From Climacteris rufus (taxonomy: Eukaryota; Chordata; Aves; Passeriformes; Climacteridae), in assembly GCA_013398175.1 (NCBI GenBank), contig VZRZ01004576.1, forward strand, positions 861,385 through 925,384: 64,000 nt of DNA, in the 5' to 3' direction. Positions 26,201 through 41,200 of this stretch are shown piece after piece. Position 1 is the stretch's first letter, and every line of letters begins with the position of its first letter. Under the pieces are notes generated by a model. That model made no database searches. It saw only the letters and a list, made by a program, of their open reading frames with translations, and was not told the origin of the DNA. The translations under genes were made by a program, and so were the position numbers.

Positions 26201-29200
26201 AAAAAAGACAAAATTAAGAATAACATTTTATGTGTCTTAAAGGAGGTCAATGCCAGGTACAAAAGATGCATAAAAATTACCTTCTTTTCATTTAAAGGCT
26301 GTAAGAAAAGGCTCAGACTTTGAATGTGAAAGTGTAAATATTATAACTATTTTATTTGTAACAAAGATGGATTCCTATCTGTTTAGGGGATATAAAACCT
26401 CCTTCCTTGACAGAGCTTCAATTAAGTTGACACTTTTCAGAAGGCGAGATGTAACTTACAGATTCAAGGATAATATCAACTCCTACTGATCTTTTGCTAT
26501 GTTTTTGAATATTCCTACCAGGGAAATTCACTGCACCACAAATTTGCATTCAGGCTTTTCCACGTTGCTCCCCATAGCATTTAAACTTAGTGATGTTACT
26601 TTGAGATACACCCATACATTTATGCAGAAATGACACCTTTTAAGGGTGGAAAAGCTGAAGCAACTGTGGAGCCATAGGTTTGCTGAAGAAAAAAAGGAAA
26701 AAAAAAAAGACTCAAGTCAAGAGTCCTTGACATGAAACATCTGAAGGCTGTGTTGCTATATCAAAGCAATGGGAACAGGATAAATTGTCCTAAGTGTGCC
26801 ATGAAATGATTTGCAGCAAAATCAAAATAGAGCTACAAGCTTCTGCAACAGGCACTAGTCTGAAGTGATTACATGGCTTAGATGTACATCACCTTCATTT
26901 CAGAGAGCAATGTGCTTGCCACTACGAGAACATATTTTATCTTTACACATCCTTAGGAGTGCCTAGGAAGCTCCAGCCTTAGGATCAGTTACTATTTGGA
27001 GACATTCAGGCATAGCCTCAGTCTGTCAACCCCTGTCCTTTTCTGGCTTTCCTCACACAGCTTTGTCTTGAAGGAATTACACCCACACTGGGCAGCACAT
27101 CTCTTCTGTGCTGCACATGCCTGAAGAATCCCTGCCCTTAAATGCACAGTTTCAACAAGTATTTCCTCTGCTGTTCCACTGACATAACCATGGTATCAGC
27201 AGTGCTTCCAGCAGTGACAGGTAACCACAAGGACCAACTTCTCCATCCCTGCCATGCCTGCTAGCCCATGCCTCACATGAAGGTTTTAAAGGGTAATCAG
27301 TAGCCTCAAAGTTTTCAGGAAGAAGTTTCTATCTTTCCTGCCACCCACAAACTAGAAGCCCTAATATCTCATATGACTGAGTTAATATAACAAGGTTAGG
27401 TGAACTATTTGCAGTCCTCTGCCTGTATCTCTTTTTGCATAAAAAAGGCATGGGCACTATGAATCAAAAAATCTACTTGAAACAGTTATACTGTTAAGAA
27501 TGAATTATACTGTTAGAAGTTAAGGGGTTGACTCCTATACTTCCCTATTGGAAGAATTGATTTAATACCAGAAGAGGCCAAAAAGAAGGATATTCCCTTA
27601 GATACCTCAGGAATGAGGGGATCTCTGGAGAAAGAGGTAAATGCTAAAAACTTCTCCTTGTTTAAAAGAGCTCCCAGAAATGGGATTTGGCTATGGCTTT
27701 TGACAGCTTCTGATTAAAAGTGGAATATCAATCGACTCACTTACATATTCTGAGCCAGCCAGTTAATTGAGGTAAGCTAGTGAAAAAACAGAGTAGAGCA
27801 AGAACTACAATCAGATACCAAATTGTCTAAGCAGTGAAGTTTGCCCCCCCTCCATTATAGAAAAGCCCATGCAGTTCTGGTTTGTAAGAGCTGTGACAAA
27901 CAGACAGGATCAGTGCTGAAGGAGATTTAGACATCTGACCTCCAAGCTAGACTCAATGACTTTTAAGACCAAACTGGACCCTTATCAACATCTGGTCTGA
28001 CCTTCTACATTACAGTGGCCAGAGGATTTTATCATAATCCCACAATTTATGGTGCAGCTAAAGCCCTGTAGGAAAAAGACAACCAGTTTTCTATTAATGG
28101 CAGTGGCAGGCTGCCCAAAGCACTGAAATAGCAGGTACCAGAAGCATGCAAAGGTGCTTCTGATCCTGAAGAGCCTCAGTGACAGCCTTTGTTACAAGAA
28201 GATGAATAGCCACATTAATACAGTTTTCTAAGGTTCAGATTATGAGGTAAATCAATCTGTATTCTCCCTCATCTTAAAAAAAAACAACTTTATTTTGAAC
28301 AGTTACAGAATACATATCAAACTACCCAAGTTCATAGGGATCCCCTGGTCCTTCAAGATGAAACAGCTGCTAGTAAGAAATCACTGTTCAGAATCTTTGA
28401 AAATAAAAATATATTGTTAGAGTGGGAAGAACACTGTGGTTAGATGAAAGGAGTTGAAGGTACAAAGCCAATTAAGTTGTAATGACCAATTGTTCTCCTT
28501 TTTTTGAGTATCTTTCTAATTAGAAGGGCAAATTAGCATATGCACTAACAAGACTATCATGATTAAAACATGCAAGAAAGAAATTTTTATGGTCATGCAC
28601 CAGGCCTGCCAGTGTGCAATTATTCTCATGTTCCTTTAAACACCGAGTTCTGCTAAAATAACAGGACTCTGACTGAGGTTGTTGAACTGCAGAATGAAAA
28701 ATCAGTGTGACAGGAAGAAAATTACTTTTTGAAAAAAATAAAGCAGTTAGGCCTTGCTACTTTGAAGAATCCTGTGGCCATGTGAAACTGAGAGGGAGTG
28801 GGAGTTGCGTCAAAGAGGCCAAGAACACAGGTGTTTCCCTGCTGATACAGAACCACCATCCTGCTTAATCAACAGTGCCCAGATAAGCAGATTAGCCAGA
28901 ATCTGCTGTTCAAAACCAATCTGAGCCTATAAGAGAAAAAACACAAGCTGTTTACATCTCAAAACCTGTAGTATCTAATAATTTAGTCAGAAAAGAAAAA
29001 AACCAAAACAAACAAACAGAAAAAAAATTCTCAAAATATGGTGTAAAAAACCCACTGAACTTACCTAAAGTTTGTCTTTCATTCTCCATGTCATTGCTTA
29101 GGTTATCTTCTGAGACATTATCACTGATATCACTAACATATGAGTCATCATCTGATACCTGAGTGTGGGGTGGGGAAAAAAGCAAGGTACATCACTCATT

Positions 29201-32200
29201 AAAATAACCCTATGTGCACATGGAAATTGTTATTTTCAGTAATAGATTTAAACCGTTTAAGCTGTGTTTCAGTAATATAGAAAAGTACTACAAAATCCTA
29301 AGAAGACACAATTGAATTTGGGAGAGATCACCATAATTGAAAATTTGATTTTAGTGGGCACATGCTTCATCTGCTTGGCCTCACAACTAAGAATGCTCTC
29401 CTCACATCAAAAGCCAAGGCTTTTATGGAGCCCAAGAGAGGTGACAAAATGATCCAATAAATTTAAATATGCATGATGTCAGCCTCAAGGTACCTACAGG
29501 TGCCACAAGGACAGGTATGAATAAATATTCCTGTGATGCAATTCCCTATGCACCTGTATAATGACTCAAGGCAGACAGTAAAATATGTGCAGTATCTGCA
29601 TATTAGCTGCTGCATTGCTGTCTATCTCACTGAGTGTATAAGATTTCAAAATAATAACTGCTACATTTTACAGTGAGGAGACAATGACAACAAATAAATA
29701 CAAACAGCAAATTAATTTCTAAATGTTTTGAAAATTTAAATTTTCTGTCAATCATCTGAAATACAGCTAGGACTCAAAGATTTTATGTCAATTAGCAGAT
29801 AAGAAACTACATCTGAATGATGTCAATCTTCTTGCTCAGACCTCATTTTCTGAAGAGCTGGCAGACAGTAGGACTTCCTGTGCATCAAAAAATTCTGAGA
29901 GAGAGTCAGCTATAGACAGTCTGCTTTCATTGGAGACTTGGTGAACCAGACCTCTGCCTTCTTCTCTTGAGTTCTCCTGTTTAAAAGACAAAGTTTTGAG
30001 TGGGGAAGTACCACAGCCAACATTCATGCATGCAATTCCACAGTCTCATAATTCAAAGGGCTGTAAAACACTGGGAGAAGATTGCACGTGCTCCTCTCCA
30101 ATTTAAGTGAAAGATAGCATGTATTTCAAAGAGAGATTTAAAACCAAACTAAAACAGACCAAAAAGAACAAAGGAAAAAGAAGGAAAATAAAGCAATGCA
30201 TACTGAGTGAATCAGCTAAGGTTCTGCATGTAAAAATGTTTTGCTATTTGAATGATTTAGCCAGATATACATACAAGTGCATCATCAAAAAGCCCACAAA
30301 ATAACAAAACTCCCATATGTTTATATTGTATCCTAGATTCACATTCCTTCCTGATCTTAGCAAAAGAATTAAACTCTTCCTCCCCAAGGCTTGCTTAATG
30401 CAAAGTCTGCAGTACACTGGTGTACAAAATTCACAGGGCTGAAGTTGATTCTTTATAACAGCATGTTTTGCCAGCCCTTTTTCTTCACTAATCTTCTATG
30501 CTGTGCTTTGGAAAGCATTTCTTCATATTCACACCTGATATATCTCCATGTTAACCAAAACCAACATATTATCAAAGCCAGGTGTGGAGAATTGCTTTTG
30601 CTGCTGGACCAGTTTGACTGTAAGAGAGATCTTAATAACTCCTCCCACAGATCATTGGTGTAAACAGAGCTCCAGCAGGTGGCCTGGCAAAGGTGGGGTG
30701 GATGCAGCAAAAAAGTTGGAAAACATTGTGCACTACTGTTTTCCCTGATAACCACCAACACAAAGGAAATGAGTTGTGCTGCCCCAGAGGGCTCTATTAG
30801 CTGCTCTCAAGATTTTCTGCATGAGGTGCTTCACTAACTTGTAACCATGACTTCCCTTTCATAATTCTGCAGGAATTGTAGTATTTTATTTTCAGAACAA
30901 CATAGTGAACAGTCTGGCAAGTCTATAATCAAACTGACAAACCTTCCTCCAAAGCTTTTCTGTTGGTAGGTTTTGCTATCGTATGGAATGTTATTCAGTA
31001 CATGCTGATAATGGTGACATGGAAACAAAACAAACTGCTATACAAAAGACTTTTAAAAACCCCTTCTGAACCAGCAGGGATAAAAGAGAAAACCTCAACA
31101 TTATTCCTCCTGTAGGAAGGCAGTTACACTAGCCTACAAGTAAAGAAAAAATACCTTACACATGTAAGCATTGCTACTGGGATTGTTTCCAAAACTATTT
31201 TGAATCAGAGAAGGAAAGTGAGCAGGAAAGACTCATAAAAGAACAGCAGGTTTTTACATCCAACACATAAGCTTCAGGTTGTCTTATTGCATCTTCCCAC
31301 TCTGGCATGATGAATTACAATTAAATTACCCAACAGACAAACCAAACTTCTCCCTTATGCAAAGACTTGAGATACTATTTTAGACTGCTTCAATTTTTAG
31401 AGGTGAATCGTAGTACCTGATGCACCATTTAGTGACAAGTTTTGTGCAGTGGCCCTGTCTCCTCAAAGCAGCACTACTGTATCACAGTCCTCAGACAATC
31501 TCAAAATTGTAAAATAAACTTCTCCAGTATAAGTGATTTCATCCTTAAGTTCCACCCCATCCCATGCCAGAGGGAATTTATGAATGAAACCTCCAAAGGA
31601 CCTTCTGAAAGCTATTTTTGTCATGTGTGTCTCTGTGTGCATATAGTGCATAGCACAAGTTTCAGAAATAATCCATTGTCATTGCAAGGACCTCCACTAA
31701 AGAAAATAAAGAACTGAAACTAAATAACAATGCATTAATGCTTTTCTGGATAACAGTTTAAGTGCTGTTCAAATTCTTGTGGGTTTAAAAGCAAAAGGCA
31801 TTAGAATGAGCAACTATCTTAAGGGGAAAAAAAAAACCAACCTGAACAGCTAAACCAAAACACCTCCACTAAAACAAAACTGAACCAGAAGTGAACAGAT
31901 GGAATCTGTTCTGCAATGACTAAACTGTCTTTAAAAATAAAAGGAAGTAATTAGTTACATAAAAACCCCAGCATTACATCCACTCAAGTTCTAATGAAAG
32001 ATTTATACTACAAGCACAGCAGAGATTCCTGTATGAGTTAACATTTAGGAAAATCCATCGGAAATAACACGGTTCTGGCTTCCCTCACTAACACCATTAA
32101 CACCTACAACTTATGACCATATTCACATGCATTCTGCATCGAGCCAAAAAAGTGTCTGAGCATCATCCCAAACTGGCTAACTGGATGTCAAAGACTCCCT

Positions 32201-35200
32201 GGCTTCACACAGAGAAAATTAAACGGCTGAAAAGGCTCTTGTATGTCTCCTTAACTTTGATCCTTTCATGGAAATGTCTAATAATTGCTCTAAACCTTAC
32301 AGGATCCACACTGGTAGCCAACATTCTGGACTAACAGCACTTAGGCAACAAAAGATCTACAGAGCCTGAAAGTTAACAAGGGACTAAAAGGGCGAGAGAA
32401 ACAGTAGCACGAGGTGGCAGCTCTGTGCATGCTGAATGAGAAACAGGCAGGAGGCAAGGAAGAACAGCAGGAACCAGTAGCAAAAAGCAATGGAAGATGT
32501 GCTCAGGAAACCTGCTCACAAGGGAAGTCTTTGAAACCAAATATCACACAATGCATCACCAGAAATGACTCACAACCATGAAAGCAGACTGGCTTTGCTA
32601 ACACAACACACCACAGGGAAGACACGGAGAACAGCACAAGATGCAGCTATGCAGCACTGTCTAGGTGTAGGGGCTTGAGGAGGGGACATCACTGAAAGAG
32701 GAAATCCATACCCACCTTCACCAAATCTGGACTTGACTTTGCATTAGATGCTGAATCAATGATCTTAGATTCGGCATGTATTCTGCGTAACCGGTCTTTA
32801 AGATCTGTGTTTTGTGCTATTGCCTGGAATATTTAACAAAAATATTGGGGATATAAAGTTCTCTCAACTAGCTTGAATGTGGATTTGTATAAAAAGGGGC
32901 AAAGAGTATTGAAAGTGCAGTATAAAACACAACCACCACATCATTTTTTTACTGGCTCAGCAAATCACTTATTATAAATGCTTCAAACCTTACTTCTTAT
33001 CTCTCAAATTAAAACTATTTTTGTTCAGTGTGAGGAAACAGGCATATGTGGAGGAAAAAAGTCAAAGATGGCAGGGATACTTTTCTTTTCAAGCTCTCTT
33101 CCTTCACCCCCATCTCCAGCATACCCTCTCTCAACATTAGTTCTTGCCACATCCAAACCTATTTGATTTTCCCATACTGGCAGGTCCCTTTGCCTTCCAC
33201 TGACAGAGAAATCAGACTTAAATTCACACAGGTACAATTTGTGTCCTATCAGATTATAATGGCAATGGTCAGAATAAAAAGCCTCTAATGCAAACTCATG
33301 TTTGTTACAAGTTATTTACTTATTCTGGGTGCATCTGATAGACAGATGTCAATTAGAGTAGACTTGTAGGAAGAGAGCACAACCCTGCCTGCAGTGAAAA
33401 TATCTCTGAAATAAAAGATTGTGTTACTAATTTTGGGACAACACTGAAGACTTACATGCCATTTTCTTGATCTGAATCAATACCATGATGTGGAGAACCC
33501 TACTGTTTACATGCCTGCTTTATCCCACAAATGCTCTGATTTTGACAGCAATTTTGCTAGAAATTCTCTTGGGGGGGCAGGAAAAACAGTGAGCTCAAAG
33601 TGATGCTGGAGGGGAGAAAAATAATTTTTGGCTTTACCCATGTGTGGTCTGAATTTGCCATAAAGGTATATATCCCTTTTGTGTCAAGTGTTCAGCATTG
33701 TGTTAAACCCACAACATCAAGTAAGTGCAAAACAGAATTTACACAGCTCTCCTGTAATAGCATCTTCCCATTTTCGTTGTTTCCTGCAAAATGTTTTCTT
33801 CCTGCGGTCTTCTTCCTCCCCCAAAAGCAGTAATATTGTACCTTTTCCCATTCTGTATTTGCTTTTCTTAGATTGTATATAGGTCAAGGATACTATCTTA
33901 ATGAGGGAGAAGCAGAGGCAGAGATGCTAATTTTGTGGTGTTTTATCCACTTTAAATCTGTTCATTTTTCTTCCACTGCCAGGCTGAGAGCAAAACAGAC
34001 TTATATTAGATAGCTTTCAACCCGTGAGTCTGATTTTTTGTTCCTCCTGTACAGAAAACAAACTAAAATGAACAACAACAAACAATAAGTCAAAGTCATT
34101 AACACAGGACTGTCTTGCAAGGAAGTCTTAAAAATATGTCAAATTTATAATTTCCATGCTTCCATATGTCTTCAAAGGAAGCTTATTCCTTCCTCCTACA
34201 GGATCTCTGCTGTACAGGATGAGAAAATTTCTATTGGCATCATGGCATTACAGGTTAATACTTTCACAGGTATTAAACCTTGCTGAAACAGCCAAGGTTC
34301 ACAGATGACTTCTGGATAGGCTACAAAAGACTAGTCAAGCATCAGATAAGACCTGAAAGAACTATTTTTGAAAGACTTGTACAGGATGAAGATGGACAAC
34401 CGGATTTCATTGCCCAGAAAACAAAATAATTTATGCTAAGCTGAGCATTCATTGAATTCAGCAATTTTCTGAAATAAAACTGTAGACAAATAACATTGGA
34501 AAAATAAAAGTAACCTATTCAAATATCAGAAGTGGAACATCTGAAAGGCAAAAATAAAGAAGTGCAAGTGAGTGAGTATAGTTATTATGCAACAGGCTTC
34601 AACTTTTTCTAGGTACTGTGAAGACATCATGGCCTCTACAGGTCTAGGCAAAGAGGCATATCATACACTCAAAAAATATTACCACATGCACCTTTTGTAA
34701 AGCAAAGGGAAGTTTTCATACTGAAATAATTCTAAGATGATCTACATCACATTGATCAGTGCCAGAGAGTCTGCCCTGCCTCTGATGTGGTGTTTGCAAT
34801 TAACACTGAAATGTTAAGGCCATGGTAATGACAGCCCTCATTGCTCTGAAATCAGATCAGTTTGGTTGACATGTTCAAACATGACCAACCTGAAGGTTCT
34901 GGTCTCAGCCAATTACATAAAGCACACCTACTGAAACCCCCTAGACTTTTAAAGAGCACAATCTTTTGTCATTTAGAACCCCATTGCTGCTTTTAGAGGC
35001 CTGAGAGATAATGAAGGTGGGAAGTCAATATAAACAAGTTGTACTTGAATTTGCTTTGCATTGTCTTGGGGCACCATGGTGAATCTCTAATGCATTAGAA
35101 GGGATAGCTGGGTGCATTCAGCCACTCTCACCTTTATTTTATGCCAAGTCATACAGTGAACACTCGAGTGCTGTTTGGGTAAAGAAAAGGAAAAGGAAAC

Positions 35201-38200
35201 CTGCAACCTACCAGAGCTGAGTAGTAGCATGTTTAGAAACAAAGTAGACTCATAGTCACGGAGCAGTCCTCTGATTCTTAGCATCAAATGATACAGGTTA
35301 CACTACATACCTAAATCAGCCCATTTATCAAACTTCAATGATTTGACAATACTTTTCACATTTAGAAAATTCTTTGAAAAACACCATCTATAACAACTTA
35401 TTACAAATAAATTCTGCAAATTCTAGCACAGAGGTGATGCTAAAGAAACAGATATTAACTACTATAAAATTTAATAGTAGTTGATGACAATGAAGCTTGG
35501 TGTCACTTACAGATGATAAGGCATTCTTCAAGCCCACTATTTGTGCAGATGGAGATGAGGATGCATCGTGCTCCAGCATCTGCTTCAGCTTTTCTCTCTC
35601 TGTAGATATGGTGCTGAAAGCTGACCTCAAGGTGAAGTAAACTGGAACAATTTCATAAAAAGTGAGAGTTAAAAACAGCTGCTACCAATCACATGCACAG
35701 CAACTACACAGAACTTAAATAAAGCATCATTTATGGTGACAGAAACAAGAAGTTAGGTTGAGAGATCCAGGGTGGGTTACTAAAAACAAGTAATATTAAT
35801 CGAGGTTATCGGGTAGATTTTTAGTAGGAGAGATATTTTTGGTGAACACTACCATGTTGACTATATTAGCCACAGTCAAAATTACTCTGATTATTTGTGA
35901 CAGATGGCAACAAAGCTAACTAACCCCATCTGCTCTTCACTTGCTTTTGTTTCCCAATTAGCTTGAATCTTCAGATGGTCATGACTCTATTCCATATTCC
36001 TCTATAAATTCCAGTGGGGAAGAAGAAGAGAGACAAAAGAAAAAAATCAAATAGAAAAAAAAAAGTCATCAAAAAACCAGCAGCTATAACACATACTGTG
36101 CCACAGCTATAGGGTTAGTAGTTTCCCCACAAGCAAGGCAACTGTGGTGTTGCATTTTGTTATCACTATGATAAAGAAATTTCGGCTTGTTAGATGATTT
36201 AGTGACTCAAGGGGTCAGATTCTGAATGATGTGCATGTTATGTTGCTACTTCTACTCCTTCCTGAGGCACCATCACCAGCCCAAAACATTTAAATCAGAC
36301 AACAGCTCATGCAATTTTAAAAATCACTAAAGGGGATTTTTAAAGGGGAAAAGCATTTTTTTTTTACCATGAAGACATTTAATCTTCTAAATAAAATTTA
36401 TTTGAAGAGTATTTGTTCACGTAGGTTTTCAACATTCATCTAACTGGAGTATTAGAGGATTTCTGAGGCCTAATCAAGCCCTATAATACAGTCATGAGAA
36501 CTGCCAATGCAAAAATAAGTCCATTTACAGAGAAATGAATATAGAAAATCTGAGCATGGATGCATGAAAAGGGTAAAGATGAAGAATTTCTCAACACTTC
36601 TCTCTCCTAATCATCCAGTCTGAGTTAACCTGAATCATTATCACTTCATTGAGCAGTTATGTAACCTTGTAAAAAATTATTCTTATGGTATATTCCAACA
36701 ATGCAAACCGTGACCAAAGCTGATTTTCATACTATCCAAAGAAATCTTTAAGAGTGTCTCAGGCTGGGAAGGGAGATACGTCCTCTATGATCTATTCTGT
36801 TAGGCTTTCATATGTAGATAACATGACCAGAATCTTCAGTGACCTTCAGTGCCAATTAATATGTTGTGCACTAACTTTAATTTTCAAGAATTGGTACATA
36901 ATAAACTACTAATGTTACGTTTTATTTTATTTGTATCAAGAAAATGCCACAAAAGTCTTCTGCACTACTCTTTCTTGGAAGGGGTGTGCTATGAAGTAAC
37001 TTGGGAAAAAAATTCTTTGTCCTCGTAGTAAAATGATACTGCAGTAAATAGCACCAAGTTAATTGTGGATCAATCTACCCAACATTTCTGACATGGACAA
37101 TTCCAGTAAGATGATCTTGAGTACGTGATTTTTTTGCTCTGCTTAACAGCAGCTTTTCCAACTGAGTCCCACCCTCACTTCTTTCCTTTTTTTGGAAAAC
37201 ATATGTCAGTTTTGACTATAATTGACTTTATAAAGTTTACTACTTAGATACAGTCCTTACATAACAGAATCAAGATACATCAGCTCCAAAGGGGAACAAC
37301 AAGCAAAGAATGCTTATTGATACCATCAACCATTATCATGGGCTAAAGGGGATGGAGCCAATCCTCCCAAAGGCCTTTCAGATATAAATGCTTAAGTGCC
37401 TCCCTCACCAAGATCACTTAAAAAATAAAAACGTTCCTAGTGCCAGGGTGATGGAACAAAGCACTGCTAATGAAAAATGATTTTGAGGGAAGAAATATTT
37501 CTAGTCAAGCTCCCCCTCTGGCTGCTTTGCATGATTTTACTCTTCTGTATTCACTAAAAATAGGTTACTACCATAGCAACCCTTGCATCACCAACAAATG
37601 TTGGTTCTGAAATACAGTGAAGCACACAGACTATAGAAACATAAATGTGCTCATATGCACACATATGCATGCAGACACAAAAGAGTACAGTCTGCTGTTG
37701 TAGGTATTTTACCTTTTGGCAACAAAGAATACAATCTATGTGCTTTTAGCACTTAAAACCCAGGGCTGTCCTCTAGTAAATAAAAAACCTAAAAAAATTG
37801 ACTGAAGATCTCAACACTTGCAATTCCTTAAGGAAATTAGAGGAAGGTTGTTTTCTGCTTTTTCTAAACAATAAACAGGAAGCATTCTCAAAAGTCATGT
37901 TATCTAAATTGGAATGATATAAAGCATTTTATGAAAGACAATTTCATTTACCTTTATGTGCAACATGAAATAAGTCCTCTTGCATTTTAGTAAATTCTGA
38001 TGATGTTTCAGAGCCATCAGAGTAATTTTTCTCCTCTACAAAATCTATTGTAGATAAGTTTGGATTGGAAGCATGCAGTCTCATAGGGGCAGAAAATACT
38101 GAAGGCACCTGTAAGCAGGATAGCAATTTGTGATGTTTTCATAAACTGTAAAGAAAATTTTGTTTTATTGTACCCACCTGGATTACATGTTGGAGACATC

Positions 38201-41200
38201 AAAAAAGAAAAAATTACTGTCAATTATCAATAAGCTTGGAATGGATGACACCTGGCAACTGAAGCCAGAGATATAACTTTGCCCAAGATACCATAATGGG
38301 AGATTGCCAAAACTCAAAAATACAAGCCCATTGAGAGCTGTAACATATGCTATTTTATTTCCCCCCACTTATAAGTATCTCATCACACAGCCTCCGGATG
38401 CAAATGTGCACAAAACTACCTAGAGAATTTGCAAAAATCTCTACTGATTAAAAAAAACCAACACCACAACCCCCCAAATTAGAGACAGACTGAAAACATG
38501 GGTGAAAAACATGGCCAGTCTCCTGAAGGTAACAGGACAGACTCTATTGCAGGTATCAATGACAACATATTGGTGTTTTGTCTGATATATTACCACTTTA
38601 AATGAGCTAACACAGGGTGCTACTTAGAAAGGATTCATATTTCTTGGTCATGCCAAGAAGTGATCAATAACTCAGGTTTGGAGGAAGTTTGGGCACTGAA
38701 AGGACTGAAGTTACCTGTAACATTCCTTTAGCCTCTTTCCCAACCACTCTGGATCGCCACCTCCTGTGTGTTCTCTTTTCCTTCTTTGGACTTTCAAAAG
38801 GTCCAACCTTTTAACAACACACAGGACAAAAACAATAGAGACTGCCATAAATCTATCAGAGCTAAGAAGAAATACCTTGATCCTTTAGGATTTGGGGGTT
38901 ATTTTCTGGAATTGTAAGGGACAATGCTTTTTGGCTGTGTTTGGCTGTGTTTTTAAAAAACAAACCTGCATAGCATTTATAGCAGGCGCTGAATACGTCC
39001 TGTGAAGAACATCCATGCTCTGTAACAGCTGGTTCATTTCCAGTAAATATGTGTGACAGTTGGAGAGGTCTGTTCAGAACAAGAGAATATTTTCAGTTTC
39101 CCTGAAGTAACAGACACACTGACAGCCTTTTTTTCTTTGTAGGTTAAGTTCTATTTTGAATGCAGCTAGCTTAAGTTATTCATTGACTAAAAGCATGAGA
39201 TTGCTGGATAAAAAAGATTGTATCCTGTATTAAAATTAAAATTCAAAATATCAAAATGCACTATATGGTGTGTATAATGATCAGGATACTTTTTCCTAGT
39301 TGGTTGCAGAAAAATGAGAATAATGTGATAATTTCTGCAGTTTGAGATTTGTCAGAGCTCCTTGTGGTGAGGGTGATGATGCCACGGGCATCAACACTGA
39401 ATTGTACATTCAGAGCTAGAGGTGAGGCTCTGCTGTGTTAGAGATGAAGCTCCCTGGTAGGTAGAAATTTAACAAATAAACATCACACAGACACTGCCAA
39501 CATGAGAAAGATCTTCATGCTCTTAGGAAAGCACAAAAGCAGAAGGTACAATGATTTGTACTTTGAAGTATAAATATTTAGTGCTTTTTAAATTACTAGA
39601 TTTTGGCTGCTTCCCTTTTTCCAGCCTAAGGAAGTTCAAAACTTACTAGTGAAGGTGATGTTCCTATATAAAAGAAAATGTACTGGAAAATATTGGTTCC
39701 TTGAAGAGCTGCTCACAATTGATACCCCCACATCCAAAATTACCAGTTCTTTTGCAAACAAATGAGTAACCACTTAATCACCAGTCACCACTTTCCTTCC
39801 TCCAGTTTCAGAGAAAATTCTAACAGTAATGACTACTTAGGGTACAATACTCTCATTGTAAAGAAAACTAGGGGAAATACTTTCAACTTTCTTCAAATAC
39901 CTCTTGAGCATTTTTCCATATCTTCAGAAGACTGTAGCCAAGATGAAATCCTGGACTCATTACTCGAAAAAGAAAATGACAAGTTACCTCCAGCTGACAT
40001 TGAATTCTGTTTGGTCAAGCTGCCTGCCTGTTACAAAGAAGAACAAGGGAATTATTAACACACAATATTTTTATGTTGCATGCACAAATTCTGACAACCG
40101 ACAGTTGAGGTCCATGATCATGGACAAGGCTGAAGGCATCAATTACATGGGGGGAAAAAAGTTTATTATCTAGATTAGGTATACAGCCATTGACCATAAC
40201 GCCAGGATAGCTAACATAACTGCTGTCCACAAGCAGTAGAAATACTCAAGGAACCATAAAAATTTGCTGAAAACTGAATTTGAGGAAAAGCAAAGTTCTT
40301 CATAAATTAAGTCAACTTCATGCAGTTGATGCACTGTATCTGAACAGGACCAAATTTGGATATCCTGTTCCTCCTCCATGCTTCCCAAAGAAGCCCCAGA
40401 AGTAACTTATGTAACACACACATGCTTGTTAGAGCTATTTTTCAGTGTAAAAGCAAGATGCACTAGATACCATTTAAAATTTTATTTAAGGTTGAATGAA
40501 TTCAGCATGGGTTTGTCTCAACAGGCCTTAATACAGGTATGACCATACACCTCATCTGGGTGAAGACTACCTTCTTACATCATTCTTGGCAAACAATTTC
40601 AAATGGAGCTCAATTTCAGCCTACCATGAGATGCTTCAAGAGATGCTGGAAACTCTGTGTAAGAGCCAATTGAGCAGTACAGTTAAATAGTTTCCAATGG
40701 GAAGACCTTTCTACCCAGTACTATTACCAGTTCATAGTGGCCTATAACGCTGTTTTCTTCTCTAAGCTGACTACAAATAATAGCCATTCAAATACCTAAT
40801 TATTTGTACACCTTACTTAACTGATTTTCAATAATACCCATGTCAGGAAGATGCACAGGCCATATGCTTTGTCAATATCTTGCTAAAAATCAGTTTTAAA
40901 CCGTTTTGGCTTTTTGCCATTACACAGCCACTTTACTGGCTATTAGAAAAGCTGAATAAATTGTTTGGCTCTCCTCTGAAGCATACAATTTACAAACTTT
41001 GTAACCTCCTGCTCACCTTATATCAAAACTCCAGCAGCATTAATTTAAAATCTATTAATAAGAAACTTAATCTATGTCTCAGTTGCAGTTTTCCTAATTG
41101 GCCTTTTTAAGTTTACACTATAACCTCCAACTTGAGTATCAAAATAAAATAAAATAAAATGCTATCCATGTGATGTCAATAAGTATTGTGTCAGAATGCA

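Noticed and set aside
25760..26323. Longest open frame (187 codons, plus strand)
   Set aside because: It is the shadow of OSBPL3 exon 14 in the opposite strand; the GC-rich exon lacks stop codons there.
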